From: Datisca glomerata
Taxonomy: Eukaryota; Streptophyta; Magnoliopsida; Cucurbitales; Datiscaceae
Length of the DNA: 64,000 bases
Reading direction: 5' to 3'
Assembly (NCBI GenBank): GCA_003255025.1
Contig: QANY01002366.1
Location: forward strand, 565,509-629,508
The position numbers were made by a program, and so were the translations under genes. Numbering within the stretch: the stretch's first letter is position 1; each line of letters starts with the position of its first letter. The notes below the pieces were generated by a model. That model saw only the letters and a list, made by a program, of their open reading frames with translations, did not search any database and had not been told where the DNA came from. Positions 1-10,159 of this stretch are shown one piece after another.

Positions 1-122
1 AGTTTGTCAAAGCCCTCACATATGGGAAGAACCTCGAAGAAATAACTCAACAACAAATGCCAGATTATCGAACAAGAATTGCAAGTGAGTTATTTGTATG
101 TGACAATGTTGTAATGAAATAA
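1..122 (+). pseudogene. ULP1-like C48 protease, last exon (MULE copy 1)
   Basis: The final exon reads in one open frame (first full codon at base 3) from FVKAL through GKNLEEITQQQMP to a TAA stop at 120-122. It matches the last exon of the second copy (9350-9497) almost residue for residue. In that copy this segment directly follows the catalytic-cysteine motif, so it is the C-terminal tail of the peptidase domain. The rest of the gene lies off the left edge. It is called a pseudogene because the element's other genes are broken, although this exon itself is open. Confidence 0.75.
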
Positions 123-224
123 TTTTATTGATTTTATTTTTATTTTTATTTTTACACCCTCAATTTTTATGCAATTGAGTATTTGAAATATATTATGCAT
201 TATGATTTTTTTGTTACTTTATGT

Positions 225-490
225 TTAGGGCAGACATCATCGTGTAGGCTTCGTGTAAGACTTAGTGTAGAATTCGTGTATTCTACACGAGACCTTAACG
301 GGCATCGTGTAAGAAATCATGTATTCTACACGAGGCCTACATGGGCATCGTGTAATCATCGTGTAGGCTTTGTGTAAGACATCGTTTAGACTTCGTGTAT
401 TCTATGAGACCTTCACGGGCATGTGTAGTCATCGTGTAGGCTTCGTGTAGACTACATGATGACTTTACAGGCATCATGCAGGTTATTTAA
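225..490. repeat. Short palindromic array A1 (between ULP and mudrA ends)
   Basis: A run of imperfect ~20-40 bp units built on CATCGTGTAG, CTACACGAGG and CACGGGCATCGTGTAG. The units are largely self-complementary (TCGTGTAG with CTACACGA). The run fills the gap between the two convergent gene ends and recurs at the same place in copy 2 (9600-10080). Confidence 0.85.
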
Positions 491-574
491 ACTTTATGAT
501 ATTATTAAATAACAAACACAAGTATATTTCTATATTAATATTCAATTAAAGTCTACAAAGATCATTATTTATAT

Positions 575-3330
575 TTAAGTGGCTTGGTCATCTCGTTGAG
601 ATAGAGGAATAGGATTTCTGCATCTTTGTCGGTTGAGGCCAATTTGCCCACAACGTTTGCACTTCCTTCTCACTACTTCCTCGCCTATAGATGGAATTCT
701 CTTTGTCCTAGGTCTGCTACTTTGCCTCCTCGTTCTAGGTGGCAATAACACCTTTTCATGAAACTCCTCGCTGATGACCCAATCTGCTTGATCCCTTAGA
801 ATATGTATTGTTTCCGCATGCGCAACAATTAGAGACTCATTTTTATAGAACCTCAAACATTTACTGTATGCGGAAATATTATGCCACCGACATGCAGCCA
901 AAGCATGCGTGCATGAAATTTGATCAAGATCAAATTCTCTGCACGTACAACTCTTAAGATGCAAGTTGACCACTCCTTGCCTACCCCCACCCGCAATACA
1001 AATCTCATGGATGTTGGAAGGAAACAATGATAGTGTACGTGATGCAATATGCTTCTTATTAGGCTTAGTCTCAACCCAATCTGTCATCTGCGAGGTGATT
1101 TGACAAGCAGCCGTCCGTCATTCATAGAACCACCATTGTAACATGTCACGGATATGTTCTATAAAGCATGTAATGGGAAGCTTTCTAGCATCCTTCAAAA
1201 TCCCATTCAAACATTTTGCGATGTTTGTAGTCATTATATTATATCACCTTCCATCAAAATGGGAACATGCCCGCCGACACGTATTGGGAGATATCTGGAA
1301 ATGGATATGTAAAATGAGTCATCAACCGATCAAATTCTGATTGACGATATACATTTGTTGCTTTAAAAAACAATGCAACCGCATATTCTTTTTTGTAAAT
1401 TTATTTGATATTTTGGGCTATATGGAAGATGTAAGCTCCATGAAGCGCATTGGGAAAGACAACCTGTACATCATTTATTATACTTGTATGCCTGTCAGAT
1501 ATAAACAGCAAGTCTTCCGGATCACTTATTATATCGTGAAGTTTATGGAAGAACCATTCCCATAAATCATTATTTACTGAATCTCCAATTCCAAATGTAA
1601 TGGGATATACTTGATAGTTCCCATCCTTTGTTGTTGCAACAAATAATACCCCTTGGTATTTGGCTTTTAAGGTGGTTGTATCAACAACAATGACAGGCTG
1701 TATACAGCTGAAAAATCCACAAACAGAGGGTCCAAGAAACATAAAAAATATTTAAAATGATCCTGCTCATCGGTCTCTATGTGTGTTGTTGTCCCTGAAA
1801 AAATATTTAATATTGTTGTACTAAAATTGACATAATACATAGTATAAACGAGGTCAGTGTAGGCATCGTGTAGACTACACGAGGACAGTGTAGGCATCTT
1901 GTAGACTACACGATGACTACACAAGATCAGATGTAGGCATCGTGTAGACATTATGATGGAAAAATAGTGTAAATGATGACTACACGAGGTCAGTGGACCC
2001 TTCATGAAGACTACACGTGGTCAGTGTACTCATCGTTTAGTATACAGGATGGATACACGAGGCTCATGTAGTACTCGTGTAGACATTTTAATGGTAAAAT
2101 AAAGAATAAGCACTCGGATTTTTTTACTCTAAGATGTGACAATATGCTGGGAGCATCCTATAGTTGTCTTTGGGAGACCCGCAAACTAACTCCAATGCAT
2201 ACTCCTTAGCCCTCCATGCCTTATGGTAGCTTATGTTGACGCTAAAATCAAACCGAACATCTTCAATTATGTCTTTTGGCCTATATATACGCCCGACGCC
2301 CGTGTATTTGGAGCTTATAGAATGGCCAATCATTGAATATGTAGCCAGATGGTGTTCATGTCTCAATACTTCGAATGTGCATGTTTGTGTATTGATGAAC
2401 TTTGTAACTTTGAAGTATGGGCAATTTTTCAATTTCATGGCTCGTAACCTCATGGGCATGTTTTCTCAACACATACAAGTACCAACACTGAATGTTTTGA
2501 CTTGAAGACCCAAAACTCAAAATTTCTCCAGATGGCCATCATACGGGCAACCTTAAGTAGCTTGGCTTTATCACTGTACAAATCATCCATATTTATTTTG
2601 TCTAATATAAGCTAATTCAAATAAGCTCGTTGCTTACTAGACCCAGGACGTTGTTCATTCAACTGAGGTTGTGATGGCAACACGTGGTCTAGCGTTCAAG
2701 ACCAGTATTCAAGTCTGGAATTATTGTATGGCTATCTTCATCATGGTCATCTCCACGGATTGCATCGTCATATGCCCCCTGATCAAAATCATCATCATAA
2801 TCTCCATCAACATCAAGATCCTCATCCTCGAAAGCATCATAACCAAAAACATCATCATCATGATAATTCCTTTCAAAATGATCAACACTCTCAAAGCAAG
2901 GATTGCTTTGATGTAGAGGTTATCGTGACATTTGTGTTTCAGGAACCCAACTTTGATAAAATCATGTAGTTTCAAGAACCCGAGTTTGTGTAGTTTGAGG
3001 TACCGAGCTTTGAGATGGAAAATGTTTTGGCTTGGTACTTATAAATAGTCGGCTTCTAAGTGATTCTAATTTATTCTCCTTAACAAAGAATCACTATTCT
3101 TTAAAATTTCAACAGGAGCAAAGGGGGACATGGCTTTTATAATGAAATTTGATGGACATATCAACTTTGAGTGGTCTATTTGGAGTAATTCATGCAATAT
3201 ACCCAATAGCTCATGGTAATGCAATTAGTAGATATCTCCAATAATTGGTCTTCTCTCCACTAAAAGACCACGTTGTACTATTTTTCACCCAATCTCCATC
3301 ATGGATTACAAAAATTTGAACTTCATACAT
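575..3330 (-). pseudogene. mudrA: mudrA-like MULE transposase (copy 1, degenerate)
   Basis: This is the transposase that would cut and join the element's TIRs in the nucleus. Reading down the - strand: an N-terminal exon starts near 3330 (VQIFVIHDGDWVK); an acidic segment follows around 2975-2671; the MuDR DNA-binding domain lies at 2459-2124 (KNCPYFKVTKF, YRPKDIIEDV, KAWRAKEYALELV); the DDE core at 1800-1401 has VVDTTTLKAKYQG for the first Asp and FISDRHTSI for the second; the SWIM finger and CCHC knuckle lie at 1087-575. In the knuckle (CKRCGQIGLNRQRC) the His is replaced by Leu. An intron with the palindromic repeat separates the MuDR domain from the core. Frameshifts at several joins make it non-functional, though the catalytic block is less damaged than in copy 2. 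Confidence 0.85.
1845..2095. repeat. Short palindromic array A2 (mudrA intron, copy 1)
   Basis: CATCGTGTAGACTACACGAGG-type units lie between the MuDR-domain exon and the catalytic exon. The catalytic exon begins after a clean acceptor (TTTTTTCAG on the - strand, then the codons for THIETDE). The matching intron of copy 2 (11395-11625) is filled the same way. Confidence 0.85.
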
Positions 3331-3394
3331 ATCTGTATATACATTAATGAAGAAAGTCAGTATAAGAAGAATACATAATGAAATGGAATATTAC

Positions 3395-3785
3395 ATGATG
3401 ATCGTGTACCCAGCGTGTAATGTACACGAGGCCTTCACGAGTATTGTGTGTCATCGTGTAGTGTACATGATGCCTTCATGAGTATTGTGTAGTTATAATG
3501 TAGTGTACACGAGGCCTTTAGGAGCATCGTGTAGTCATCACATAGTGTACACGAGGCCTTCACAAGCATCTTGTAGTCGTCGTGTGGACAATGTGTACAG
3601 TAATAAGTCCTACATGAGGAGTACACGATGATCGTGATCCCCTTGCACTACACGAGGCTCGTATACCCTGTGTGTAGTTTACATGATGACTACACGAGGC
3701 TCGTATACCCTGCGTGTTTTCTATATGATGACTACACGAGGCTTGTGCAGTACTCGTGTAGACCTCATTTAACACTACATCATCA
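3395..3785. repeat. Short palindromic array A3 (upstream of mudrA, copy 1)
   Basis: Repeats such as CATCGTGTAGTGTACACGAGG and ATGACTACACGAGGCTCGT lie between the mudrA start and the right TIR. The matching array in copy 2 is 12960-13320. Sitting in the 5' region, the array could affect mudrA transcription or bind transposase. That role is an inference. Confidence 0.85.
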
Positions 3786-3984
3786 TCTTATAGCGATCTT
3801 GCACAATAAATGAACTTCAAACAACATTCCAGAAAGAAGGAAAACTAATAAATATTTCCTGAAAACTCATGAAAATGAAAAACCCATGAAAGAAGGAAGA
3901 AGATAAGTAAATATTACCATAAAGAAGAAAATAAAACTTATACCTATTCCAGAGAGAAGGGCAATGGGGGAAAATGAAAAAGTG

Positions 3985-4082
3985 AAGGAAAAATGGGCCC
4001 GGGGCCAAGGTAAGCAAAAATTAGTGATATGGTCCATTTCTGCAGTTGAGTTAGTCTAGGGGTTTAGTTTAGCAAAAAACTC
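3985..4082. repeat. Right terminal inverted repeat, MULE copy 1
   Basis: The reverse complement begins GAGTTTTTTGCTAAACTAAA and aligns for about 95 bases with the left TIR of copy 2 at 4182, through a shared TATCACTAATTTT block and GGCCCCGGGCCCA. Confidence 0.85.
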
Positions 4083-4172
4083 TAATACAAACTCACCGTG
4101 GGACGAACGTCGAGGATAGACTGCCAGAGTGTTTAAAAGAGCCGTGGTCAAGGCAAAGAGGCAAAGAACCAT
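4083..4172. other. 90-bp spacer between two MULE insertions
   Basis: The only non-MULE sequence between the two copies. The first 9 bases (taatacaaa) would be copy 1's target duplication. No gene is recognised here. Confidence 0.7.
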
Positions 4173-4181
4173 GAGCGACTT
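4173..4181. repeat. Left target-site duplication of MULE copy 2
   Basis: GAGCGACTT, repeated exactly at 13746-13754. Nine bases is the usual length for MULEs. Confidence 0.93.
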
Positions 4182-4275
4182 GGGCTTTTTGCTAAACTAG
4201 ACTCCTAGACTAATCGTTTTATAGAAATGAACCCTATCACTAATTTTCACATACGTTGGCTCCGGGCCCACCATC
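4182..4275. repeat. Left terminal inverted repeat, MULE copy 2
   Basis: About 95 bases pair with the right TIR of copy 1. Only the outer ~25 and inner ~20 bases pair with the shortened right TIR of copy 2 (13700-13745). Confidence 0.88.
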
Positions 4276-4394
4276 AATTCAAAATTGATATGTGAAGTTA
4301 TCAAAAAGCCCCTTCACAAATTCCAAACGACGGCTAAAAAAGTGATGATTACACTTTTTCATTACACAAAACCCCACCCCTTCATTTCCCTCAC

Positions 4395-4577
4395 TTGCAT
4401 TTCCCTCATTTTTCTCTTTTCTTACTATACCTCTCTCTGTCTCTCAAAGTCGCAATATCTCTCTCTCTCTCTCTCTCTCGAAGCCACAACATCTCTCTCT
4501 CTCTCTCGAAGCCACAACATCTCTATCTCTCTCTGCAAATCCTTGAGCCTTTGTCTCCCACAGCAAGGAAAAATAAG
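4395..4577 (+). promoter_or_regulatory. CT-rich leader and first splice donor of the ULP-like gene
   Basis: (CT)n blocks separated by GAAGCCACAACAT repeats, ending in AAAATAAG followed by GTAAGT. This looks like a pyrimidine-rich 5' leader with an intron donor near 4577. The next ATG in a recognisable protein is at 4903, so the intron would include the short array at 4805-4862. No clear TATA box was identified. Confidence 0.5.
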
Positions 4578-4804
4578 GTAAGTTTTCAGGTTTTTGAGTT
4601 TTTATTCTGGATTCTGAGGTATTTTTCTGGGTTTCTTAGGGTTTTTTTAGATTTCTGCGTTTATATTTCTTGTGGATGTCTGAATCACAACAAGGCTTTT
4701 TAATATTTTTTTCTAGGTTACTGACTATTTATTTTCTGGGTTTCAGAGTGTTTTTTTTTGGGTTTCTGAGCTTCTGTCTCGGTGATTGTCTATTTTTTGG
4801 GTTA

Positions 4805-4862
4805 CATGAGGGTCGTGTAATCCTCGTGTAGTCTACACGATGACTACACGAGCATCATGTAC
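4805..4862. repeat. Short palindromic array A4 (ULP 5' intron)
   Basis: Two or three units of the CGTGTAGTCTACACGATGAC type inside the putative leader intron. Confidence 0.75.
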
Positions 4863-6069
4863 ATTTCCTGATCTTATATTTACCTTGAATATTCTACAAG
4901 TTATGGCTTTATCAAAGATGCAACTAAGATACGTTCATGACGTTAACAATATTCCAGAAGCAAGGGTCAATGCAAATTGCAATACCCACTAAATAAAGGT
5001 TATCAAGACCAAGTTTATAGCTAGTCAACTCTCCCTATTTAGGGAGACATGCTTTGGTGATCTCCTTGATCTCCCATCCCTGAAGTTTTCAGCAACTTTG
5101 TGCTACCAGGTGCTGGTCAGGGTGTCGAATATATGGACGACACTCCTTTTGAGGAGGAGATCCATTTTCTTATCAATGAGGAGCCACTGTGCTTCTCCAA
5201 GAAGGAGTTCTCTTTGATGATCGGACTAATGTTCGGTGAAGCTCGGGATGAGAAGAAGACACGTGGCCCCAATAGACTCTCTGATCTATACTTTCTCAAA
5301 GACCAATCAATAAACATGACTGAGTTGGAGGAGAAGTTCAAGAGCTCTGAATATAAGTTAGATTCTGATGTAGTCAAGATGGCTCTGATTTATTTGTTAG
5401 AGCATTTTCTGTTGGGGAAGGAGAACCGTACTCTAATTGAGAAGAGATGGTTGATTTTGGTTGACGACCTTAAAACATTCAACCAATATCCGTGGGGAGA
5501 CCTCTTGTTCTCCAAAACATTGACATCACTATTAGTTGCGAAGAATACAAAGGCTGTTTTGGTGATCTTAAAGATCAAGAAGAAAAACACAGAAATCCCC
5601 TGCTGCTGTTCATGGGTATTCACTCAATGGATGTCCATTTTCCTTCCAGGTACAATTTGTTTAATTCTATGCAGTGATGTATTGAATTATTTATATGTTG
5701 AATACTAAATTACTCTCTTTTGTTTAAATAGGCATGGTTATTTGAAACTATCCCTTTGGTGGGTAGTTTGTATGGTAACCAAGTATCAACCAAGGTTCCA
5801 AGGATTCTCAAGTGGTGTCTGACCACGATAGTACCGGTTGAGAATCTACAGAAAAAAATATTTTCGAAGGAGAATGTATGTTGGTGAATTATGTCGACAA
5901 GTTAATTTATATATTGCTTTCACATATACTAATTTATATTTTTTGTATTTTTAGTTGACAATTCTTTCCTTGGTCCCTACTGAGGAGGAAGAAGAAAAAA
6001 GCTTCTAGAGATCAGTAGCTTGGAGAGAAGGTATGTTCAGAATCATTTTCTACCCTTTTTCTTCTTGAA

Positions 6070-6385
6070 CACAGACCTCATGTAGTCATCATGTAAACTA
6101 CACGATGGTTACACGGACCTCATGTAGTCATCGTGTAGTCTACACGATGGTTATACTGACTTCGTGTAGTCATCGTGTAGTCTACATGATGGTTACACTG
6201 ATCTCGTGTTGTCATCATGTAGCCTATATGATGGCTACACTGTTACTACACCTGGTCCGTGTAACCGATCTTGTAGTCTACACGAACCTCGTGTAACCAT
6301 TATGTAGCCTACACGATGATTACACGGACCTCGTGTAACCATCATGCGGTCTGCACAATGTCCGTGTAACCGATATATAGTCACC
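6070..6385. repeat. Short palindromic array A5 (ULP intron)
   Basis: About nine units of CTCGTGTAGTCATCGTGTAG and CTACACGATGGTTACAC between the donor at 6031 and the acceptor at 6432. The array occupies most of the intron. Confidence 0.88.
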
Positions 6386-6829
6386 ATTTTTCTCTGTTTT
6401 GTCTACTTAATCTTAAAATTACATTTTTTTAGTCGACGACTCCTCAGTCACCCTTTTCAGTTGAAGATGAGGCTAATAAGGAGGAGAAGGAGCCCATTGA
6501 AAAGGAAGAGGAGAAGAAGAAGAGGAAGAGGTCCAAGGAGGCCAATAAAAAAAGGAGAAGAAGGTTGTGACCAAGAAGTTCAGTGGACAAGAAACTAAAC
6601 AAAAAGATTGGGTGAGAAAATGTATGATTGGAATGGACCAAAAGATCACATCAATGGACAATAAGATTCCTAACATGCAATCAGACATTTCTTTTGTAAT
6701 TTCTCAAATCAAAATTTTGCTGGATCATCTGGTAACATCGAGGCAAGATGATTACTCATTTTGTCCTCAACCTGCTATGATGATGGCTAGTAACGAGGAG
6801 GACACAAAGATTGAGAAGGAAGAGACAAA

Positions 6830-7612
6830 AATGAAGAAGGAGAGAAGGATGAAAAAGAAGAACATATGGTAGAGAAGGAAGAAGAAGGAGAGATGGTGGG
6901 AGAGAAGGAAGGAGAAGAAAAAGAAGAAGAAAAGGAAGAAGAAAAAGATGAAGAGAAGGAAGAAGAATAAAAAAGAAGTGAAGGTTGAAGAAAAGGAAGA
7001 AGAGAAGAAGAAGAAGAAGGGAGAAGAAGAAAAGGAAGAAGAGAAGGAAGAAGAGAATGAAGAAGAAAAGGAAGAAGAGAAGAAGAAGAAGGAAGAAGAA
7101 GAGAAGGAAGAAGAGAATGAAGAAGAAAAGGAAGAAGGAAGAAGAAGAAGGAAGAAGAAGAGAAGGAAGAAGAGAATGAAGAAGAAAAGGAAGAGGAGAA
7201 GAAGAAGAAGGAAGAAGAAGAGAAGGAAGGAAAGAAGGAAGAAGAAAAAGAAGAAGAAAAGGTCGAAGAGAAGAAGAAGAAGAAGGAAGATATGGAAGAA
7301 GGAAGAGAAGAAGAAGAGAAGGGAGGTAATGAAGAGGAGGAATGTGAAGGTGAAAAGAAGAAGAAGAAGAAAAAAGAGATGGAATAAAAGAAGAAGAAGA
7401 AGAAAAAAGAGATGGAATAAAAGAAGAAGAAGAAGAAGAAGAAGAAGAAGAAGAAGAAGAAGAAGAAGAAGAAGAACAAGAAGAAGAAGAACAAGAAGAT
7501 GAAGAACAAGAAGAAGAAGAAGAAGAAGAAGATGAAGAACAAGAAGAATGAAGAACAAGAAGAATGAAGAACAAGAAGAATGAAGAACAAGAAGAATGAA
7601 GAACAAAATGTG
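6830..7612 (+). repeat. GAA/AAG purine tract, ~780 bp, inside the ULP coding exon
   Basis: Nearly uninterrupted purines on +, mostly GAA and AAG triplets with GAT and AAC interruptions. It encodes Glu/Lys runs. Stops at 6967 and near 7384 show that the frame is no longer kept. The complementary strand gives artefactual poly-Ser/Phe/Leu frames. Confidence 0.95.
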
Positions 7613-7944
7613 GCATCGATAATATCTGCATTAATGGATTCGGTTCAGTCAACGGAGCAGTCCAACAATGGAGAAGAAGAGCTCGTCTGCCTTGGGAAAC
7701 TTGGTAAGAGGAAGATAAAAAGATCTCGGGTCCTCGAGTCACCTAATTGAGAAACCGAAAAGGTTGAAAAGAAGAAGCAACGAAGGAAAAAAAGTTAATG
7801 ATAATATCGTTGCAAAAATGGATTTCAAACATTTTCAAGCATATGGTGATCTATCTTCAGAGGATGAAGCTCGTTTTGAAGCCTGGTTCAAATCCCCAAT
7901 GGAAAAGTAAGTTCTTTAATTCTTTTGTAAACTTCTTCTTCTGA

Positions 7945-8145
7945 AGATGACTGCACTGACCTCGTGTATTCTACACAAGGGCTACACTGACCTTGTATAG
8001 TCATCGTGTAGTCTACACGATGGTTACACTAACCTCGTGGAACCATTGTGTAGTATACATGATGTTTACACTGACATCATGTAACGATCGTGTATTTTTA
8101 CACGATGGTTACGCTGACCTCGTGTAACCACCGTGTAGTAAACCA
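7945..8145. repeat. Short palindromic array A6 (ULP intron)
   Basis: CATCGTGTAGTCTACACGATGG-type units fill the intron between the donor at 7907 and the acceptor at 8184. Confidence 0.85.
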
Positions 8146-8464
8146 ATCGTGCACCTAATTTTGATCTTTAATTACATTGTACAGGAATGGGAAAATAGAC
8201 ATTGGATGTTACACCGTTGACCTTAATTGGTTCAAAAAACTAGTATCTTTACCTTATCAATGGCTAGATTCAGATGTAAGAAGTTATTTATAATTTTTTC
8301 TAATATGGTATTATAAATATCTTAACTAATCTTCATTACATTCCAGTATATCGATGCATACCTCGAGCTCATGAGGAGGGAATTGCAAGAATACAACTCT
8401 CATATCAGAATCAGTGTTAGGGACTTGATTCTACAAGTAAGTAAGATTTTTTTTTAACTTACTG

Positions 8465-8820
8465 AAGCGCACACTGTAGTCTACACGAGTCCTTTACGGG
8501 CCTCGTGTAGACTTCATGTATTCTACACGAGACCTTCAAGGGCCTCATGGAGACTTCGTCTGTTCTACACGAGCCCTTCACGAGCCTCATGTAGACTTCG
8601 TCTGTACTACACCAGCCTTTCAAGGTCCTCATGTAGACTTCATGTAGTCTACACGAGTCCTTTATGGTCCTCGTGTAAACTTCGTGTAGGCTACATGAGT
8701 CTTCACGGGCCTCGTGTAGACTTCAGGTTCTCTACACGAGGTCTTCATGGGACTCATGTAGACTTTGTGTAGTCTAATGAGGTCTTCAGGAGACTTGTGT
8801 AGACTGCGTGAAATCTTCAT
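8465..8820. repeat. Short palindromic array A7 (ULP intron)
   Basis: Units of the variant CTACACGAGTCCTTCACGGG plus CCTCGTGTAGACTTCGTG fill the intron from 8437 to 8872. The spacer words (CCTTCACGGG) differ from those in A5 and A6, so arrays appear to have expanded locally. Confidence 0.88.
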
Positions 8821-9599
8821 GTCCATTTTTTATTGACGGTGAGGAATTAATTTTTTTCCCGTGACATTACAGGGGAACCTGTCTGCTCGAATGGCAGAGT
8901 TTGAGCAAGATCCAGTGGGCTGGGATATTGGCGCTGATGATCAGCTACGGTACCTGGTCCTCGGCTTGAACACACATTTTGGAAGGAGCTGGGAATAGTC
9001 AGATAATGTTATCTTTCCAATGAATATGAACCGCAATCATTGGATTGTGGTTGAGCTTGATTTCAATGGCCAGTGTATTCATATTTGTAACTCCATGAAC
9101 ACACCATATTAACGCTCCCTGTACAATGAAATAATGAAACCTTTCATGAAGATTGTCCCTTGGCTTCTTCACATGATGAACATTTATGAGAGAAGACAGG
9201 AGATTATTCCCAAAGATGAGTAAAGATTTGAGATCATGAAGTGTCCACAATAAGAGAATGGGTAAGTGAAATATACATTTTTTTGAAAGTCCACTTAAAA
9301 TTTCATAAATATTTTTTAATTGTGTTTTTGTATTTCATGTGATTTGTAGGCTCGGTTGTGGGGTATTCACATTTAAGTTTGTCGAAGCCCTTGCATGTGG
9401 GAAGAACCTTGAAGAAATAACTCAACAACAAATGCCAGAATATCGAAAACGAATTGCAATTGAGTTATTTGCTCGTGGCAATGTTGTAACGAAATAGTTT
9501 TATTAATTTTTATTTTTATTTTTACACTCTCAATTTTTATGCAATTGAATATTTGATATATTTTTATGTCAAATGATTTTTTTACTATATGTTTAGGGC

Positions 9600-10080
9600 A
9601 GGCTTCATCGTGTAGGCTTTATGTAAGACATTGTGTAGACTTCATGTACTCTACACGTGGCCTTCACGAGCTAGATGTAGTCATCATGTAGGCCTCGTGT
9701 AAGACATCGTGTAGACTTCATGTACTACACGAGGCCTTCACGGGCATCGTGTAGGCATCGTGTAGTCTACACGATAAATTCAAGGGCCTCATGCAGGCTT
9801 CATTGTGTAGACTACATGATGACTTCACGGGCATCGTGTAGTGTTTACATAGCATACATGATGACTTTACGGGCATCGTGAATTCATCGTGTAGGCTTCA
9901 TCATGTTGTCTTTGTGTAGTCTATACAAGGAATTCAAGGGCCTCGTGTAGGCTTCATCGTGTGGACTATACGATGACTTCATGGGCATCATGTAGTCTTT
10001 ATGTAGCATACATGATGACTTCATGAGCATCGTGAAGTCATCATGTAGACTTCATAGTGTAGGATTCATGAAGGCTAATT
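9600..10080. repeat. Short palindromic array A8 (between convergent gene ends)
   Basis: The largest MULE array, with units of CATCGTGTAGTCTACACGATGACTTCACGGG. It lies between the ULP stop (9497) and the mudrA stop (10160), in the same place as A1 in copy 1. Confidence 0.88.
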
Positions 10081-10159
10081 AAAATTTATGACATTATTAA
10101 ATAAAAGCATGAGTATATTATTAATATTTAATTTAAGTCTACAAGGTCATTATTTATAT

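Larger units (their letters stand above)
1..4082. mobile_element. MULE copy 1 (right part, left end outside window)
   Basis: This is the right part of a Mutator-like element of the ULP-carrying type. It holds the tail of a ULP1-like gene on + (1-122), a convergent mudrA pseudogene on - (575-3330) and a right terminal inverted repeat ending at 4082. The same parts occur in the same order in the complete copy at 4182-13745, which lets the boundary be placed. The 9 bases after the end (taatacaaa) should be its target duplication, but the left partner lies outside the window. MULEs that carry mudrA plus a ULP-like protease gene are known in Arabidopsis (Kaonashi type) and melon. The family name is inferred from gene content. 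Confidence 0.85.
4903..9497 (+). pseudogene. DUF1985 + ULP1-like (C48) cysteine protease of the MULE
   Basis: Plant MULEs carry such genes. The C48 domain is related to SUMO/ubiquitin-like proteases, but its role in the element is unknown. Exons by splice sites: 4903-5649, 5732-5875, 5955-6030, 6433-7906, 8185-8275, 8347-8436, 8873-9261, 9350-9497. Residues from FRETCFGDLLDLP to VDDLKTFNQYPWG form the DUF1985 domain. A very long Lys/Glu-rich region (GAA repeats) follows. The C48 part includes NRNHWIVVELDF (catalytic His and an acidic partner) and GCGVFTFKFVE, where Cys is kept but the usual DC reads GC. In-frame stops (for example in exons 1 and 7) and a frameshift in exon 1 make this copy a pseudogene. 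The start is the first ATG in the conserved frame. Confidence 0.85.

Noticed and set aside
2671..2975. ORFs on both strands rich in Ile/Met and His
   Set aside because: These are off-frame readings of the acidic Asp/Glu segment of mudrA; copy 2 shows the real frame.
6756..7742. Long - strand ORFs (up to 328 residues) rich in Ser, Phe and Leu
   Set aside because: They are the complement of the GAA purine tract. All three frames stay open because the tract has few stop codons; no domain is present.
225..10080. CRISPR array
   Set aside because: Units are direct and inverted palindromes without unique spacers of constant length, and the context is a plant transposon.
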